A stretch of 64,000 bases of DNA from Nonomuraea sp. NEAU-A123 (lineage in GTDB: Bacteria > Actinomycetota > Actinomycetes > Streptosporangiales > Streptosporangiaceae), in assembly GCF_018603905.1 (NCBI RefSeq), contig NZ_JAHFZZ010000021.1, forward strand, positions 1 to 64,000, read 5' to 3'. Made by a program: the position numbers and the translations under genes. Shown piece after piece: positions 17,671-26,765 of this stretch (positions are counted from its first letter, which is position 1; each line of letters opens with the position of its first letter). The notes beneath the pieces were generated by a model, which was not told where the DNA came from, ran no database searches, and was given only the letters and a program-made list of their open reading frames with translations.

Positions 17671-18561
17671 ATGACTCGCCCGCTGCTCAGCCGCATCGCC
17701 GAGACCCTGTACTGGATCGGCCGCTACATCGAACGCGCCGACGACACCGCCCGGATCCTCGACGTGTCCGCGCACCGCATGCTGGACGAGCCCGAGACGT
17801 GCCGCTCCATCTGCGCCACTCTCGGCATCCTGCAGCCTGAGCCGTTGAGCGCCACCATGATGATCCGGCGGCTCGCCTACGACCTGGACGAACCCGCCTC
17901 GATCGCCGCGTCGGTCAGAGCGGCCAGGGACAGCGCCCGTGGCGTGCGAGAGGTGATCTCCAGCGAGGCGTGGGAATGTCTCAACGTCACCTGGCACCAG
18001 CTCCGCCGTCTCCCGACGGTCGCACCGCACGGCTACCTGGCATTCGTCCGCGAGCGGGCCGCGCTGTTCTTCGGACTGGCCGACGCGACGATGAGCAGGG
18101 ACGACTGCTGGCGGTTCATCGTGCTGGGCCGGAGTCTGGAGCGGGTGGACATGACGACCAGGCTGCTGGCCGTACACCTGCCCGGAGACAGGCGGCTGCT
18201 GCTGCAGGCCAGCGGCGCCGATGAGTCCTTCACCCGCACGCACGGCGCCCACGCCGACCATGCCCTCGAGTTCCTGCTGCTGGACAACCTGTTCCCGCGC
18301 TCGGTCCTCTACTCGCTGCTGACGGCGGAGAAATGCTTGCAGGCGCTGACGCCCGCCAGGGTCAGAGCCGGGGTCGCCGATCCCGCGCTGGCCGCGATCG
18401 GCCGGGTACGCACCGGTCTGCAGTACACGGATCTCGCCCAGTTGCAGGACCGGGTGCCCGAGCTGCTCGTCACCCTGCAGGAGGCGTGCGCGTCCGCTTG
18501 TGAGGCGATCGGCGAGCGGTTCTTCCAGCAGAGGGAGGAGCTGGCATGGGTTGGCGCCTGA
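17671..18561 (+). CDS. Alpha-E domain protein (DUF403)
   Basis: A 296-residue, almost entirely helical protein matching the alpha-E family. The N-terminal signature is LLSRIAETLYWIGRYIERADDTARI (about 4-28), and later motifs are SRDDCWRFIVLGRSLERVDMTTRLL (about 142-166) and DNLFPRSVLYSL (about 205-216). The family always accompanies circularly permuted ATP-grasp and transglutaminase-like proteins and is thought to help in peptide or amide bond formation, without proven chemistry. It starts 25 bases after the ATP-grasp gene with a strong GAGGAGG site and overlaps the transglutaminase gene by 16 bases. Confidence 0.9.
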   Translation: MTRPLLSRIAETLYWIGRYIERADDTARILDVSAHRMLDEPETCRSICATLGILQPEPLSATMMIRRLAYDLDEPASIAASVRAARDSARGVREVISSEAWECLNVTWHQLRRLPTVAPHGYLAFVRERAALFFGLADATMSRDDCWRFIVLGRSLERVDMTTRLLAVHLPGDRRLLLQASGADESFTRTHGAHADHALEFLLLDNLFPRSVLYSLLTAEKCLQALTPARVRAGVADPALAAIGRVRTGLQYTDLAQLQDRVPELLVTLQEACASACEAIGERFFQQREELAWVGA

Positions 18562-19358
18562 TGGTCCGCCACCTGACGCTGATGGAGTACGCCGACGAGG
18601 CGCGGTCCTCCTTCAACGAGGTGCGGATGACGCCGGCGACCGGTGTGCTGTCGAGCCGCATCGTCGTGCAGCCCGCCGCCCACATCTACACCTACCAGGA
18701 CTACTGGGGCACGACGGTGAGTGCCTTCGACGTGTCCCATCCGCACCGTTCGCTGTCGGTCGAGGCGGTCAGCCGGGTGGAGACGACCGGGCCCCGCAGG
18801 CCCCGGTCCGTCGCCGGGACGCCCGATCCGTCCATGAGCGAGCTGCTCGGGCCTACCCCCGCGACCTCCGTCAGCGACGAGCTGGCAGAGCTCGCCACGG
18901 TACAGGCGAGCGGGCGCGACCCGCATGAGGGCGCCGAGGCGATCTGCGCGGTGGTCGCCGCCCGCGTGGCCTATATGCCGGGCTCGACCGGCGTGCGGAC
19001 CTCCGGGCAGGAGGCGTGGGACCAGGGCAAGGGCGTCTGCCAGGACATGGCCCACCTGACCGTCGGCATGCTCCGCGCCGCCGGCCTGCCCGCCCGCTAT
19101 GTCTCCGGCTACCTCCATCCCAAGCCCGACGCCGAGATCGGCGAGCCGGTGGAGGGGCAGAGCCACGCCTGGGTGGAGTACTGGGCGGGGGAGTGGCTTC
19201 CCCTCGACCCCACGAACGGCTCCCCGGTCGGCGAGGCCCACGTCGTGGTGGCCCGCGGCCGCGACTACTCCGACGTCCCTCCCCTGAAGGGCGTCTATCA
19301 GGGCCCGCGGGAAAGCCGTCAGGAAATCACGGTGACCGTCACCCGCCTGAGGGGATAG
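18546..19358 (+). CDS. Transglutaminase-like cysteine peptidase
   Basis: A 270-residue protein with a bacterial transglutaminase N-terminal beta domain (about 5-95) and a transglutaminase core. The catalytic Cys lies in QGKGVCQDMAHLTVGMLRAAGLPARYVSGY (Cys about 160), the His in GQSHAWVEYW, and the Asp in PLDPTNG, so the triad is complete. The core more likely acts as a peptidase or amidotransferase than as a true protein cross-linker. The ATG at 18546 has GGAGG upstream and overlaps the end of the alpha-E gene. The deaminase gene begins 7 bases after the stop, so the array continues. Confidence 0.9.
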   Translation: MGWRLMVRHLTLMEYADEARSSFNEVRMTPATGVLSSRIVVQPAAHIYTYQDYWGTTVSAFDVSHPHRSLSVEAVSRVETTGPRRPRSVAGTPDPSMSELLGPTPATSVSDELAELATVQASGRDPHEGAEAICAVVAARVAYMPGSTGVRTSGQEAWDQGKGVCQDMAHLTVGMLRAAGLPARYVSGYLHPKPDAEIGEPVEGQSHAWVEYWAGEWLPLDPTNGSPVGEAHVVVARGRDYSDVPPLKGVYQGPRESRQEITVTVTRLRG

Positions 19359-19365
19359 TCGGAAC

Positions 19366-19791
19366 ATGCTGGAAGTAGCGCTGGAAGAGGCAAGAAAGGG
19401 ATTCGCCGAAGGCGGTGTCCCGGTGGGAGCGGCGTTGTTCGCGGCGGACGGCACGCTGCTGGGCCGTGGACGCAACCGCAGGGTCCAGGACGGCGACCCG
19501 TCGGTGCACGGGGAGACCGCGGCGTTCCGCGACGCCGGCCGGCAGCCCACCTACCGGGGCACGACCATGGTGACCACACTGTCGCCCTGCTGGTACTGCA
19601 GCGGGCTGATCCGTCAGTTCGGCATCTCGCATCTCGTCGTGGGGGAGTGCCGGACCTTCATGGGCCAGCACGAGTGGCTCGCCCGGCACGGCGTGGACGT
19701 CGTGGTGCTCGACTCCCAGGAATGCGTCGACCTCATGACCGCCTTCATCGCCGCCAACCCCACGCTGTGGAATGAGGACATCGGCAAATGA
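19366..19791 (+). CDS. Cytosine-deaminase-like (Fcy1 type) zinc deaminase
   Basis: A 141-residue zinc nucleobase deaminase. Zinc and catalytic residues are His48 and Glu50 (VHGETAAF) and Cys75 and Cys78 (SPCWYC). The size, the HGE motif, TTLSPC, the GISHLVVGE stretch and the ending LWNEDIGK resemble fungal cytosine deaminase (whose tail is WFEDIGE) rather than bacterial CodA or tRNA adenosine deaminase. It probably converts cytosine, or a related pyrimidine, to the oxo form. It overlaps the next gene by 4 bases (ATGA), and a permease of the cytosine family follows, which supports a pyrimidine substrate. Confidence 0.82.
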   Translation: MLEVALEEARKGFAEGGVPVGAALFAADGTLLGRGRNRRVQDGDPSVHGETAAFRDAGRQPTYRGTTMVTTLSPCWYCSGLIRQFGISHLVVGECRTFMGQHEWLARHGVDVVVLDSQECVDLMTAFIAANPTLWNEDIGK

Positions 19792-20696
19792 TCCCCGTCA
19801 TCGACCTTCAAGGCGAGTCCGTGCCGGAGCGGGTGGACGCCGCCCTCCGCGAGTTCGGATTCCTGCTGATCACCGGCCACGGCGTCCCCGCCGAACTCCG
19901 CTCCGACGTCCGGCGGGCGGCCAAGCGCTTCTTCGCCCTCCCGGGCGAGGTCAAGGAGCGGTACGCGGCCACCGTGGGGGAGCGGGGCTGGCTGCCACCA
20001 GGCGTGGAGGCCAACGGCTACGCCGAGGGCACGCCCACACCACCCGATCTGAAGGAGACCTTCGCCGTCGGAGCCGACCAGCCGATCGGCCATCCCCGCA
20101 TCGATCGCGAATGGTTCCTCCAGAACGTGTGGCCCCCCGAGGTGCCCGAGCTGGAGTCGCTGGTCACCGCGTACCTGACCCAGATGCGCGCGCTCGCCGA
20201 CCGGCTGCTGCTGATCTGCGCGCAGGCCCTCGGCGTCGAGGTGGACTTCTTCACCTCAAGGGCCGACCACCCGACCTTCACCATGAACATCAACCGCTAC
20301 CCCCCGCTGTCGCAGATCGGGCCGCCCGAGCCGGGCCAGTTCAGGATCGGCCCGCATACCGACTTCGGCACCGTCACGATCCTGGACCGTCAGCTGGGCG
20401 TCGGCGGCCTCCAGGTCTTCACCCTCGACGGCGAGTGGATCGACGCCCCCTACGTGCCGGACGCCCTCACGATCAACATCGGCGACCTGCTGGCCCGCTG
20501 GACCGGTGAGCGCTGGCGCTCGACCCGCCACCGCGTCCTGCCCCCCGACCCGTCGGCCCCCGATGAGGAGCTGGTGTCGCTCATCTACTTCTACGAGTGC
20601 AACCCCCTCACCGAGGTGGTGCCGCTCACCGGTGACGCCGAGCCCGTCATCGCATCCGACTACCTCATGGAGAAGCTGAGGGCGATCACGATATGA
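19788..20696 (+). CDS. Isopenicillin-N-synthase-like non-haem Fe(II) oxygenase
   Basis: A 302-residue protein of the 2OG-Fe(II) oxygenase/IPNS family with the N-terminal DIOX_N region (IPVIDLQGESV, FGFLLITGHGVP) and a double-stranded beta-helix core. The iron triad is intact: His190 and Asp192 (HTDFG) and His248 (RHRVLPP). The usual RxS motif that holds 2-oxoglutarate is replaced by LVS (Leu262). Family members hydroxylate or desaturate small molecules, and the fungal thymine 7-hydroxylase belongs here. Overlap with both neighbours by 4 bases (ATGA) ties it to the deaminase and the nucleobase permease, so a pyrimidine-type substrate is a reasonable guess. Not established. Confidence 0.85.
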   Translation: MIPVIDLQGESVPERVDAALREFGFLLITGHGVPAELRSDVRRAAKRFFALPGEVKERYAATVGERGWLPPGVEANGYAEGTPTPPDLKETFAVGADQPIGHPRIDREWFLQNVWPPEVPELESLVTAYLTQMRALADRLLLICAQALGVEVDFFTSRADHPTFTMNINRYPPLSQIGPPEPGQFRIGPHTDFGTVTILDRQLGVGGLQVFTLDGEWIDAPYVPDALTINIGDLLARWTGERWRSTRHRVLPPDPSAPDEELVSLIYFYECNPLTEVVPLTGDAEPVIASDYLMEKLRAITI

Positions 20697-22051
20697 CCGT
20701 TGTACGCGAAGGCACCTACGGCGACAAAGTCGCCGCGATCGAGCCGGGCGGTTTGGAGTTCATCCCCCTGTCGGAGCGGCACGGCAAGCCTTCGGGCCTG
20801 TTATGGACCTGGATGTCGCCGAACCTGGAGTTCGCCACGATCTTCCTCGGCGTGCTCGCCGTGGCGGCCTTCAAGCTCAGCTTCTGGCAGGCGGTCCTGG
20901 CCTGCGCCGTGGGCAGCGGCCTCGGCGCGATCACGCACGGCATCCTGTCGGCCCAGGGACCTGCCTCCGGAGTGCCGCAGATGGTGCTCGGACGGCTGCC
21001 CTTCGGCTACTGGGGCAACATCCTGCCTGCCGCGTTCAACTCGGTGGCCGCCGGGATCGGCTGGTTCGCGGTCAACAGCGTCAGCGCCGCGCTCGCCCTC
21101 AACACGCTGACCGGACTGCCCGCCTGGCTCTGCCTGGCCATCGCCGTGACGGCCATGGTGGCGCTCGGCTTCTTCGGCCACAACCTCGTCCAGGCCTTCG
21201 AACGCTTCGCCTTCCCCGTGCTCGCGGTGATCCTGCTCGTCACCTCGGCCATCATCGTGTCCCAGGCCGACCTGGGCTACGCGGGCGAGGGCGGCGGGAT
21301 GGGCGGCTTCCTGCTGGCCGTCGGCGCCTCCTTCGGCTACGCCGCCGGCTGGAACCCGTACGCCGCCGACTACACCCGCTACCTGCCGCCCGACTCCTCC
21401 CGCCGGGCGGTCGGCCTCTCGGCCGGGCTCGGCGTGTTCATCTCCTGCGTGATCCTGCAGACCGTCGGCGCGGCGTCCGTGACCATCGCCGGAGGTGACC
21501 CGCTCGGCCAGCCCACCAGCGCGTTCACCCAGCACCTGCCCGGCCCGGTGGCCGCGCTGACGCTGCTCGCGATCGCCCTCGGCGCGGTCGCGGCCAACGC
21601 GCTCAACGTCTACTCGGGCGCGATGTCGCTGCTCGCGCTGGGGGTACGGCTTCCGCTGCACCTCCGCAGAGCCATCATGGCCCTGGCCTGCGGGGCGATC
21701 AGCTTCACCGTGGCGCTGTCCGGGCTGGACGACGCCGGGCACAAGTACGAGGCGTTCCTCCTGGTCATCGCCTACTGGATCGGCCCGTGGCTGGGCGTGG
21801 TGCTGACGGATCTGTTCCTGCGCCGCGGCGGGGAGCCGCCTCCGGTGCTGTTCGACAGGCGGCACACCAACTGGGCGGGCCCGATCGCGATGATCGTCGG
21901 GGTCGTCGTGTCGGTCTGGCTCTTCTCCAACCAGCAGCAGTACGTCGGCCTGATCCCCAAGCAGGTCCCCGCGGTCGGCGACATCGCCTTCGAGGTCGGC
22001 TTCCTCATCTCGGCCGGCCTCTACCTGGCGCTGAAACGCAGGACTTCATGA
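20693..22051 (+). CDS. NCS1-family cytosine/purine permease
   Basis: A 452-residue integral membrane protein with about twelve hydrophobic helices. The N-terminus IPLSERHGKPSGLLWTWMSPNLEFATIFLG and the GVPQMVLGRLPFGYWGN loop near 92-108 are typical of NCS1 (nucleobase:cation symporter-1) transporters, as is AGWNPYAADYTRYLP near 222-236. It would import cytosine, purines or a related heterocycle with a proton or sodium ion. Translation is coupled to the oxygenase gene (ATGA overlap). With the deaminase it suggests salvage or breakdown of an external pyrimidine. Confidence 0.9.
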   Translation: MTVVREGTYGDKVAAIEPGGLEFIPLSERHGKPSGLLWTWMSPNLEFATIFLGVLAVAAFKLSFWQAVLACAVGSGLGAITHGILSAQGPASGVPQMVLGRLPFGYWGNILPAAFNSVAAGIGWFAVNSVSAALALNTLTGLPAWLCLAIAVTAMVALGFFGHNLVQAFERFAFPVLAVILLVTSAIIVSQADLGYAGEGGGMGGFLLAVGASFGYAAGWNPYAADYTRYLPPDSSRRAVGLSAGLGVFISCVILQTVGAASVTIAGGDPLGQPTSAFTQHLPGPVAALTLLAIALGAVAANALNVYSGAMSLLALGVRLPLHLRRAIMALACGAISFTVALSGLDDAGHKYEAFLLVIAYWIGPWLGVVLTDLFLRRGGEPPPVLFDRRHTNWAGPIAMIVGVVVSVWLFSNQQQYVGLIPKQVPAVGDIAFEVGFLISAGLYLALKRRTS

Positions 22052-22064
22052 CAGGCTTGCCGCT

Positions 22065-22604
22065 ATGGGATTCGGGGTTCGTCAGTTCGAGCTGACCTTG
22101 ATGCATCGGATGCGTGATCTCAACGCCGAGCGGGTGGAGGATGCGCTCATAGACATGGGCGCGTCCCGGGCCGAGCTTCGCGCCGCCCACACCCAATGGA
22201 CGAAAATGTCCCACTCCGTGCGGACGTCGAAGGGGCTGGCCGGGTTGCGGACGGTGCTCGGCCCGCCGTCATACCAGGGCAAGGCCACGATCGGGAGCCT
22301 GACCTGCGACGTGGCTCGCTGGGCGCTGCCGTCCTGGCCGGACCTGGAGTTCGAGGTGCTGCTCGGGCCTGAGGGCGCGGTGTGGAACCAGTGGTTCGTC
22401 CGTCCGCACGGCGACAAGGCGCTGGCCTTCGCGGACCTGATTCCGTGGGGGTGCGTGGTCGCCGACGTCGCTGCGAGCTTCCCCGGGGCCGCCCAGGGCG
22501 AGGGTTCGGCTCCGCACCACTGGGTGGTCGACTTCGCCCACGAAGGTACGGACTATCGGGCTCGTTTCGTATACGGCCTGTACCAGCGTCTCGACCGCGC
22601 CTGA
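22065..22604 (+). CDS. Hypothetical protein
   Basis: A 179-residue soluble protein without signal peptide, membrane helix or familiar motif. The N-terminus (FELTLMHRMRDLNAERVEDALIDMG) is helical, and the rest appears to be beta-rich, with several tryptophans (RWALPSWPD, NQWFVRPHGD, HHWVVDFAHEG). The codon pattern is like its neighbours and the frame is open on third-position GC, so it is probably a real gene. It starts 13 bases after the permease, possibly as the last gene of the array, but the ribosome binding site is weak. Confidence 0.55.
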   Translation: MGFGVRQFELTLMHRMRDLNAERVEDALIDMGASRAELRAAHTQWTKMSHSVRTSKGLAGLRTVLGPPSYQGKATIGSLTCDVARWALPSWPDLEFEVLLGPEGAVWNQWFVRPHGDKALAFADLIPWGCVVADVAASFPGAAQGEGSAPHHWVVDFAHEGTDYRARFVYGLYQRLDRA

Positions 22605-22724
22605 GGGGGCGGACTCAAAGCGTAAGAACCTCTTCGGCTACGCCCACAGATGACCGTGCTCGACCGCTTCCTCCCACTCCGGGCGTTCCGCGATCCTAGA
22701 GGTATCAAGGGAGGGAACTGGTCG

Positions 22725-23888
22725 ATGAACGAAACCGGACGCGAGCTGCCCGCGCGGGCCTCAGCGGTCATCATCGGGGGCGGCGCAATGGGCGTCAGCT
22801 CGGCCTACGCGCTGGCCGCGGCCGGAGTCACCGACGTGGTCCTGGTCGACAAGGGGCCGCTGGGCTCCGGCTCGACCTCGAAGGCCGCCGGGGGAGTGCG
22901 CGCGCAGTTCTCCGACCGGGTCAACATCGAGCTCGCCGCCCGCAGCCTCGAGACGTTCGAGACCTTCGCCGGCCGCTTCGGGCAGGAGATCGACCTGCAC
23001 CAGGTGGGCTACCTGTTCCTGCTCGACTCGCCCGAGTCCGTCGCGGAGTTCGCGAAGAACGTCGCGATCCAGAACGACCTGGGCGTGCCCAGCCGGATGA
23101 TCTCGGTGCGCGAGGCCGCGGAGCTGTCGCCGCTGATCGACACCGACGGGCTGCTCGCCGCCGCCTACTCGCCCACCGACGGCCACTGCACGCCCGAATC
23201 CGTGGTGCTCGGCTACGCGGGCGCGGCCCGCCGGCTCGGCGCCCGGCTGCTGCCCAACTGCGCCGCGACCGGCATCGAGACGGTGGACGGCCGCATCGTC
23301 GCCGTCCACACCGACGGCGGCCGGATCGAGACCGACACCGTGATCTGCGCGGCCGGCGCCTGGTCGAGCCCCATCGGCGCGTGGGTGGGCGTCGACCTGC
23401 CGGTAAGCCCGCTGCGCAGGCAGATCCTGATCACCGAGCCGGTCCCCGATCTGCCGCCCATGACGTTCACCATCGACTTCGGCACCACGTTCTACTTCCA
23501 CCGGGAAGGCCCCGGCCTGCTGCTGGGCATGTCCGATCCGGACGAGACGCCGGGGTTCAAGCTCGACCGGTCCGACGCCTGGCTGCCGAGGCTGGGCGAG
23601 GCCATGGCCCACCGCGCCCCGGCGCTGATGGAGACCGGCATCGCCACCGGATGGGCCGGCCTGTACGAAGTGACGCCGGACCACAACGCGCTCATCGGGA
23701 CCGCCCCGAACGTCGACAGGTTCATCTACGCCACCGGCTTCTCCGGCCACGGCTTCCTGATGAGCCCGGCCGTCGGGGAGGTGGTCCGCGACCTCTACCT
23801 GGAACGGACACCGTTCGTCGACGTCACCGGTCTCGACGCGAGCCGCTTCGTCCTGGCCGGGGCCAGGCCCGAGCTCAACATCGTCTGA
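22725..23888 (+). CDS. FAD-dependent amine oxidoreductase (DAO / sarcosine oxidase beta-like)
   Basis: A 387-residue flavoprotein of the D-amino-acid oxidase/sarcosine oxidase family. The FAD-binding GGGAMGVSSAYALAAAG lies at about 18-34, SKAAGGVRAQF at about 51-61, the ICAAGAWSS motif at about 207-215 and the C-terminal GFSGHGFLMSPAVGE near 340-354. The cysteine that binds FAD covalently in monomeric sarcosine oxidase and amadoriases is not present at the corresponding VTPDHN region (GLYEVTPDHN), so the flavin should be non-covalent. The ATG at 22725 follows AAGGGAGGG. It converges tail to tail (9 bases) on the LacI regulator of a fructosamine locus, so it may oxidise an amine or amino acid from the same pathway. 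Confidence 0.82.
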   Translation: MNETGRELPARASAVIIGGGAMGVSSAYALAAAGVTDVVLVDKGPLGSGSTSKAAGGVRAQFSDRVNIELAARSLETFETFAGRFGQEIDLHQVGYLFLLDSPESVAEFAKNVAIQNDLGVPSRMISVREAAELSPLIDTDGLLAAAYSPTDGHCTPESVVLGYAGAARRLGARLLPNCAATGIETVDGRIVAVHTDGGRIETDTVICAAGAWSSPIGAWVGVDLPVSPLRRQILITEPVPDLPPMTFTIDFGTTFYFHREGPGLLLGMSDPDETPGFKLDRSDAWLPRLGEAMAHRAPALMETGIATGWAGLYEVTPDHNALIGTAPNVDRFIYATGFSGHGFLMSPAVGEVVRDLYLERTPFVDVTGLDASRFVLAGARPELNIV

Positions 23889-23897
23889 CGGGACCGG

Positions 23898-25007
23898 CTA
23901 TCCGAGGGAGCGCACGCTGTCCCGGCCGAGGAAACGGGCCGGGATGACGGTGCGCTGGCCTCGTACGGCACCCGAAGAGCCGGAGATCTGGGCGAACAGC
24001 CGGTCGGCGGCGGCACGTCCCATGTCGTAGGCGGACTGCACCACGACCGAGATCTGGGGGCGCACCAGCGTGGTCCACTCCAGGTCGTCGAACCCGAGTA
24101 ACGACATCTGCTCGGGAATGGGGATGTCCCGCTTGGAGAGCAGCGAGAACGCGCTCTTCGTCATGTAGCTGTCGGCCGTGAACAGCGCGCTCGGCGGGTG
24201 CTCGAGCGCGAGCATCGCGGCCACCGCGTCCAGCCGGCGCTCCGGCTCGCCGTGCGGTACGAGGGCGATGAGACCGCGGTCCACCGGGAGTCCCGCCGCG
24301 GTCAGTGCCCGGAGATAGCCCCGCACGCGGTCGAGTGACGGCCGGGAGGGGCCGACGACACTGGCCCGGACCTTGCCGATCCGAAGCGCGGGCGGCTCCT
24401 CGCGCTGTACGGAACCGAGGAAGGCGATCCGCCGGTGCCCCTGGCTGATGAGGTGGTCGATCGCGGCCGCGGTCGCCGCTTCGTTGTCCGCCACGACGCT
24501 GTCGATGCCGATGTCGCTGAGCTGCCGGTCGAGCGAGACGACCGGAACCTCGGCTCCGGTCAGGGCGTCGATGTGGCCGTGCTCGCGGACCGAGACCGGG
24601 GTGATGATGATGCCGTCGACCTTGTGCGACAGCAGGACCCGGGTGGCTTGCTGTTCCTGGCTCAGCTGGTCGTCGGTGTTCATGGCGATGACCTGGGAGC
24701 CCTCGCGCAGCGCGACATCGCAGATGCCCCGCATGGCGCTGGAGAAGAAGGCGTCGGAGATGTCGGCACAGACGAATCCGATGACGTCGGACTTGCCGCT
24801 GCGCATCGTACGGGCGATCCGGTCCGGCTCGTATCCGAGCTCCCGGACCGCCTCGGTCACCCGATCGACGATCTCCTGGCTGGAGTAGCCGTAGCCGCCG
24901 AGTACGCGCGAGGCGCTGGCCCGTGAGACCCCCGCGCGGGCCGCGACATCTTTGAGACTGGGCCGCGACCGCTTGGAGCTTCCCGATGATCCGGGTTCAG
25001 TCGCCAC
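23898..25007 (-). CDS. LacI-family transcriptional regulator
   Basis: A 369-residue LacI/GalR repressor. The N-terminal headpiece (about 17-72) is SLKDVAARAGVSRASASRVL plus the hinge region ending ARTMRSGKSDVIGFV. The rest is a periplasmic-binding-protein-like effector domain (DGIIITPVSV, PVVSLDRQL, LGFDDLEWTTLVRP). It is the last gene of the minus-strand fructosamine operon and probably regulates it through the palindrome at 30500-30513. GTG 25007 is preferred because GAGG lies 9 bases upstream; a TTG at 25031 overlapping the previous stop is the alternative. Confidence 0.88.
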   Translation of the reverse strand: MATEPGSSGSSKRSRPSLKDVAARAGVSRASASRVLGGYGYSSQEIVDRVTEAVRELGYEPDRIARTMRSGKSDVIGFVCADISDAFFSSAMRGICDVALREGSQVIAMNTDDQLSQEQQATRVLLSHKVDGIIITPVSVREHGHIDALTGAEVPVVSLDRQLSDIGIDSVVADNEAATAAAIDHLISQGHRRIAFLGSVQREEPPALRIGKVRASVVGPSRPSLDRVRGYLRALTAAGLPVDRGLIALVPHGEPERRLDAVAAMLALEHPPSALFTADSYMTKSAFSLLSKRDIPIPEQMSLLGFDDLEWTTLVRPQISVVVQSAYDMGRAAADRLFAQISGSSGAVRGQRTVIPARFLGRDSVRSLG

Positions 25008-25027
25008 GATCAGTTTCCTCTTCCAGC

Positions 25028-25999
25028 TCAAAAGGAGATGCGGGTGCCGACGCCGCTCGCGCGAGCGTGAGTGTACGCACGCCAGGCCAGCGTCGCATCC
25101 TGGATGCCGAGGCCGTTGCTGTGGAACACTACAGTTTCTCCGCTTCCGGTGCGTCCCGGATGATCACCTCGCAGCACGTCGGCGAGCGGTCGTACCGCGT
25201 CCTCACCGAGCACCCCTGCCTTGACCGCCTCCACTACCGGGCCGTTCGACCGCAGTGCCTGCTCGGGCAGGTCGGTGAAGATCAGCTCGGCCCGTTCGGA
25301 GCAGGCGAGGTCGAGTTCGCGCCGGTCCGGAGCGTACGAGCCCATCGTCAGCACGGTGGTGCCCGGCCGCAGCCAGGCTCCCTCGACCACCGGCGTGCGA
25401 CTGAGCGTGCAGGTGGCGATGGTACGGCTCCGCTCGCACAGGTCCTGGGGCGACGCGGCCACCTCGACCGGCAGGCCGGACAGGCGCTCGCCGAGTCCGC
25501 GGCGATGGAGGCTCGGGCTCCACATCAGGAAGCGCTCGACCGGCATCAGCTCGCTGATCAGCCGCACGAACTCGGTGGCCTGCACTCCGGCGCCCAGGAC
25601 GCCGACCGTGTGCGGCCGCTCGGGAGAAAGGGTGCGCGCCGCGGAGACCAGGCCGCCGGCGGTGCGCAGCGTGGTGATCGTCGTGCCGTTCAGCACCCCG
25701 ACGGTCTGGCCGGACTCGGGGTCGTGCACGGTGACCGTCGCGTGTACCGTCGGCAGGCCTCGTTCCCCGTTCCGGGGATGCTGGGTGCCGGTCTTGAACA
25801 CGACGCCGGTGTCACCACCAGCGATGGCGCTGTGCGCGAACGCGATGCTGTCCGGTGCGAAGGTCGCGTAGTGCGTGTGCGCCGACCGTACGTGTCCGCT
25901 CGTGGTGGCCAGGAGGAAGGCGTGGTCCTGCGAGTCCACCACGTCCGCGGCGCCGAGCACGGCGCGGATGTCCGCGTCCGACAGAACGAGAGTGTCCAT
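25028..25999 (-). CDS. Ornithine cyclodeaminase / mu-crystallin family protein
   Basis: A 323-residue NAD(P)-dependent enzyme of the OCD/mu-crystallin superfamily, which includes ornithine cyclodeaminase, alanine dehydrogenase and ketimine reductases. It shows the substrate-side motif NGTTITTLRTAGGL (about 117-130), the nucleotide-binding GVLGAGVQATEFVRLI (about 145-160) and the late TDLPEQALRS stretch. It sits between the ABC transporter ATPase gene (1-base gap) and the LacI gene. In this locus it may process the amino acid freed from a fructosamine, or reduce an imine. The exact reaction cannot be read from sequence. The start at ATG 25999 fits the family better than the upstream frame start. 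Confidence 0.85.
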   Translation of the reverse strand: MDTLVLSDADIRAVLGAADVVDSQDHAFLLATTSGHVRSAHTHYATFAPDSIAFAHSAIAGGDTGVVFKTGTQHPRNGERGLPTVHATVTVHDPESGQTVGVLNGTTITTLRTAGGLVSAARTLSPERPHTVGVLGAGVQATEFVRLISELMPVERFLMWSPSLHRRGLGERLSGLPVEVAASPQDLCERSRTIATCTLSRTPVVEGAWLRPGTTVLTMGSYAPDRRELDLACSERAELIFTDLPEQALRSNGPVVEAVKAGVLGEDAVRPLADVLRGDHPGRTGSGETVVFHSNGLGIQDATLAWRAYTHARASGVGTRISF

Positions 26000-26000
26000 G

Positions 26001-26764
<764 letters not shown>

Positions 26765-26765
<1 letters not shown>

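Noticed and set aside
16128..19358. Biosynthetic cluster for a ribosomal peptide based on ATP-grasp and transglutaminase genes
   Set aside because: No precursor peptide, leader-recognition element or exporter is visible. The trio is a widespread housekeeping-like cassette.
19366..19791. tRNA adenosine deaminase (TadA)
   Set aside because: The tail LWNEDIGK and the HGE/SPCWYC layout fit the cytosine deaminase type better, and the neighbouring permease supports a free base.
20801..21865. 354-codon minus-strand frame
   Set aside because: Histidine/arginine/glutamine-rich shadow of the NCS1 permease gene.
22650..22724. Upstream start for the FAD oxidoreductase
   Set aside because: The extra 25 codons have no family match, while ATG 22725 follows a strong AAGGGAGGG site.
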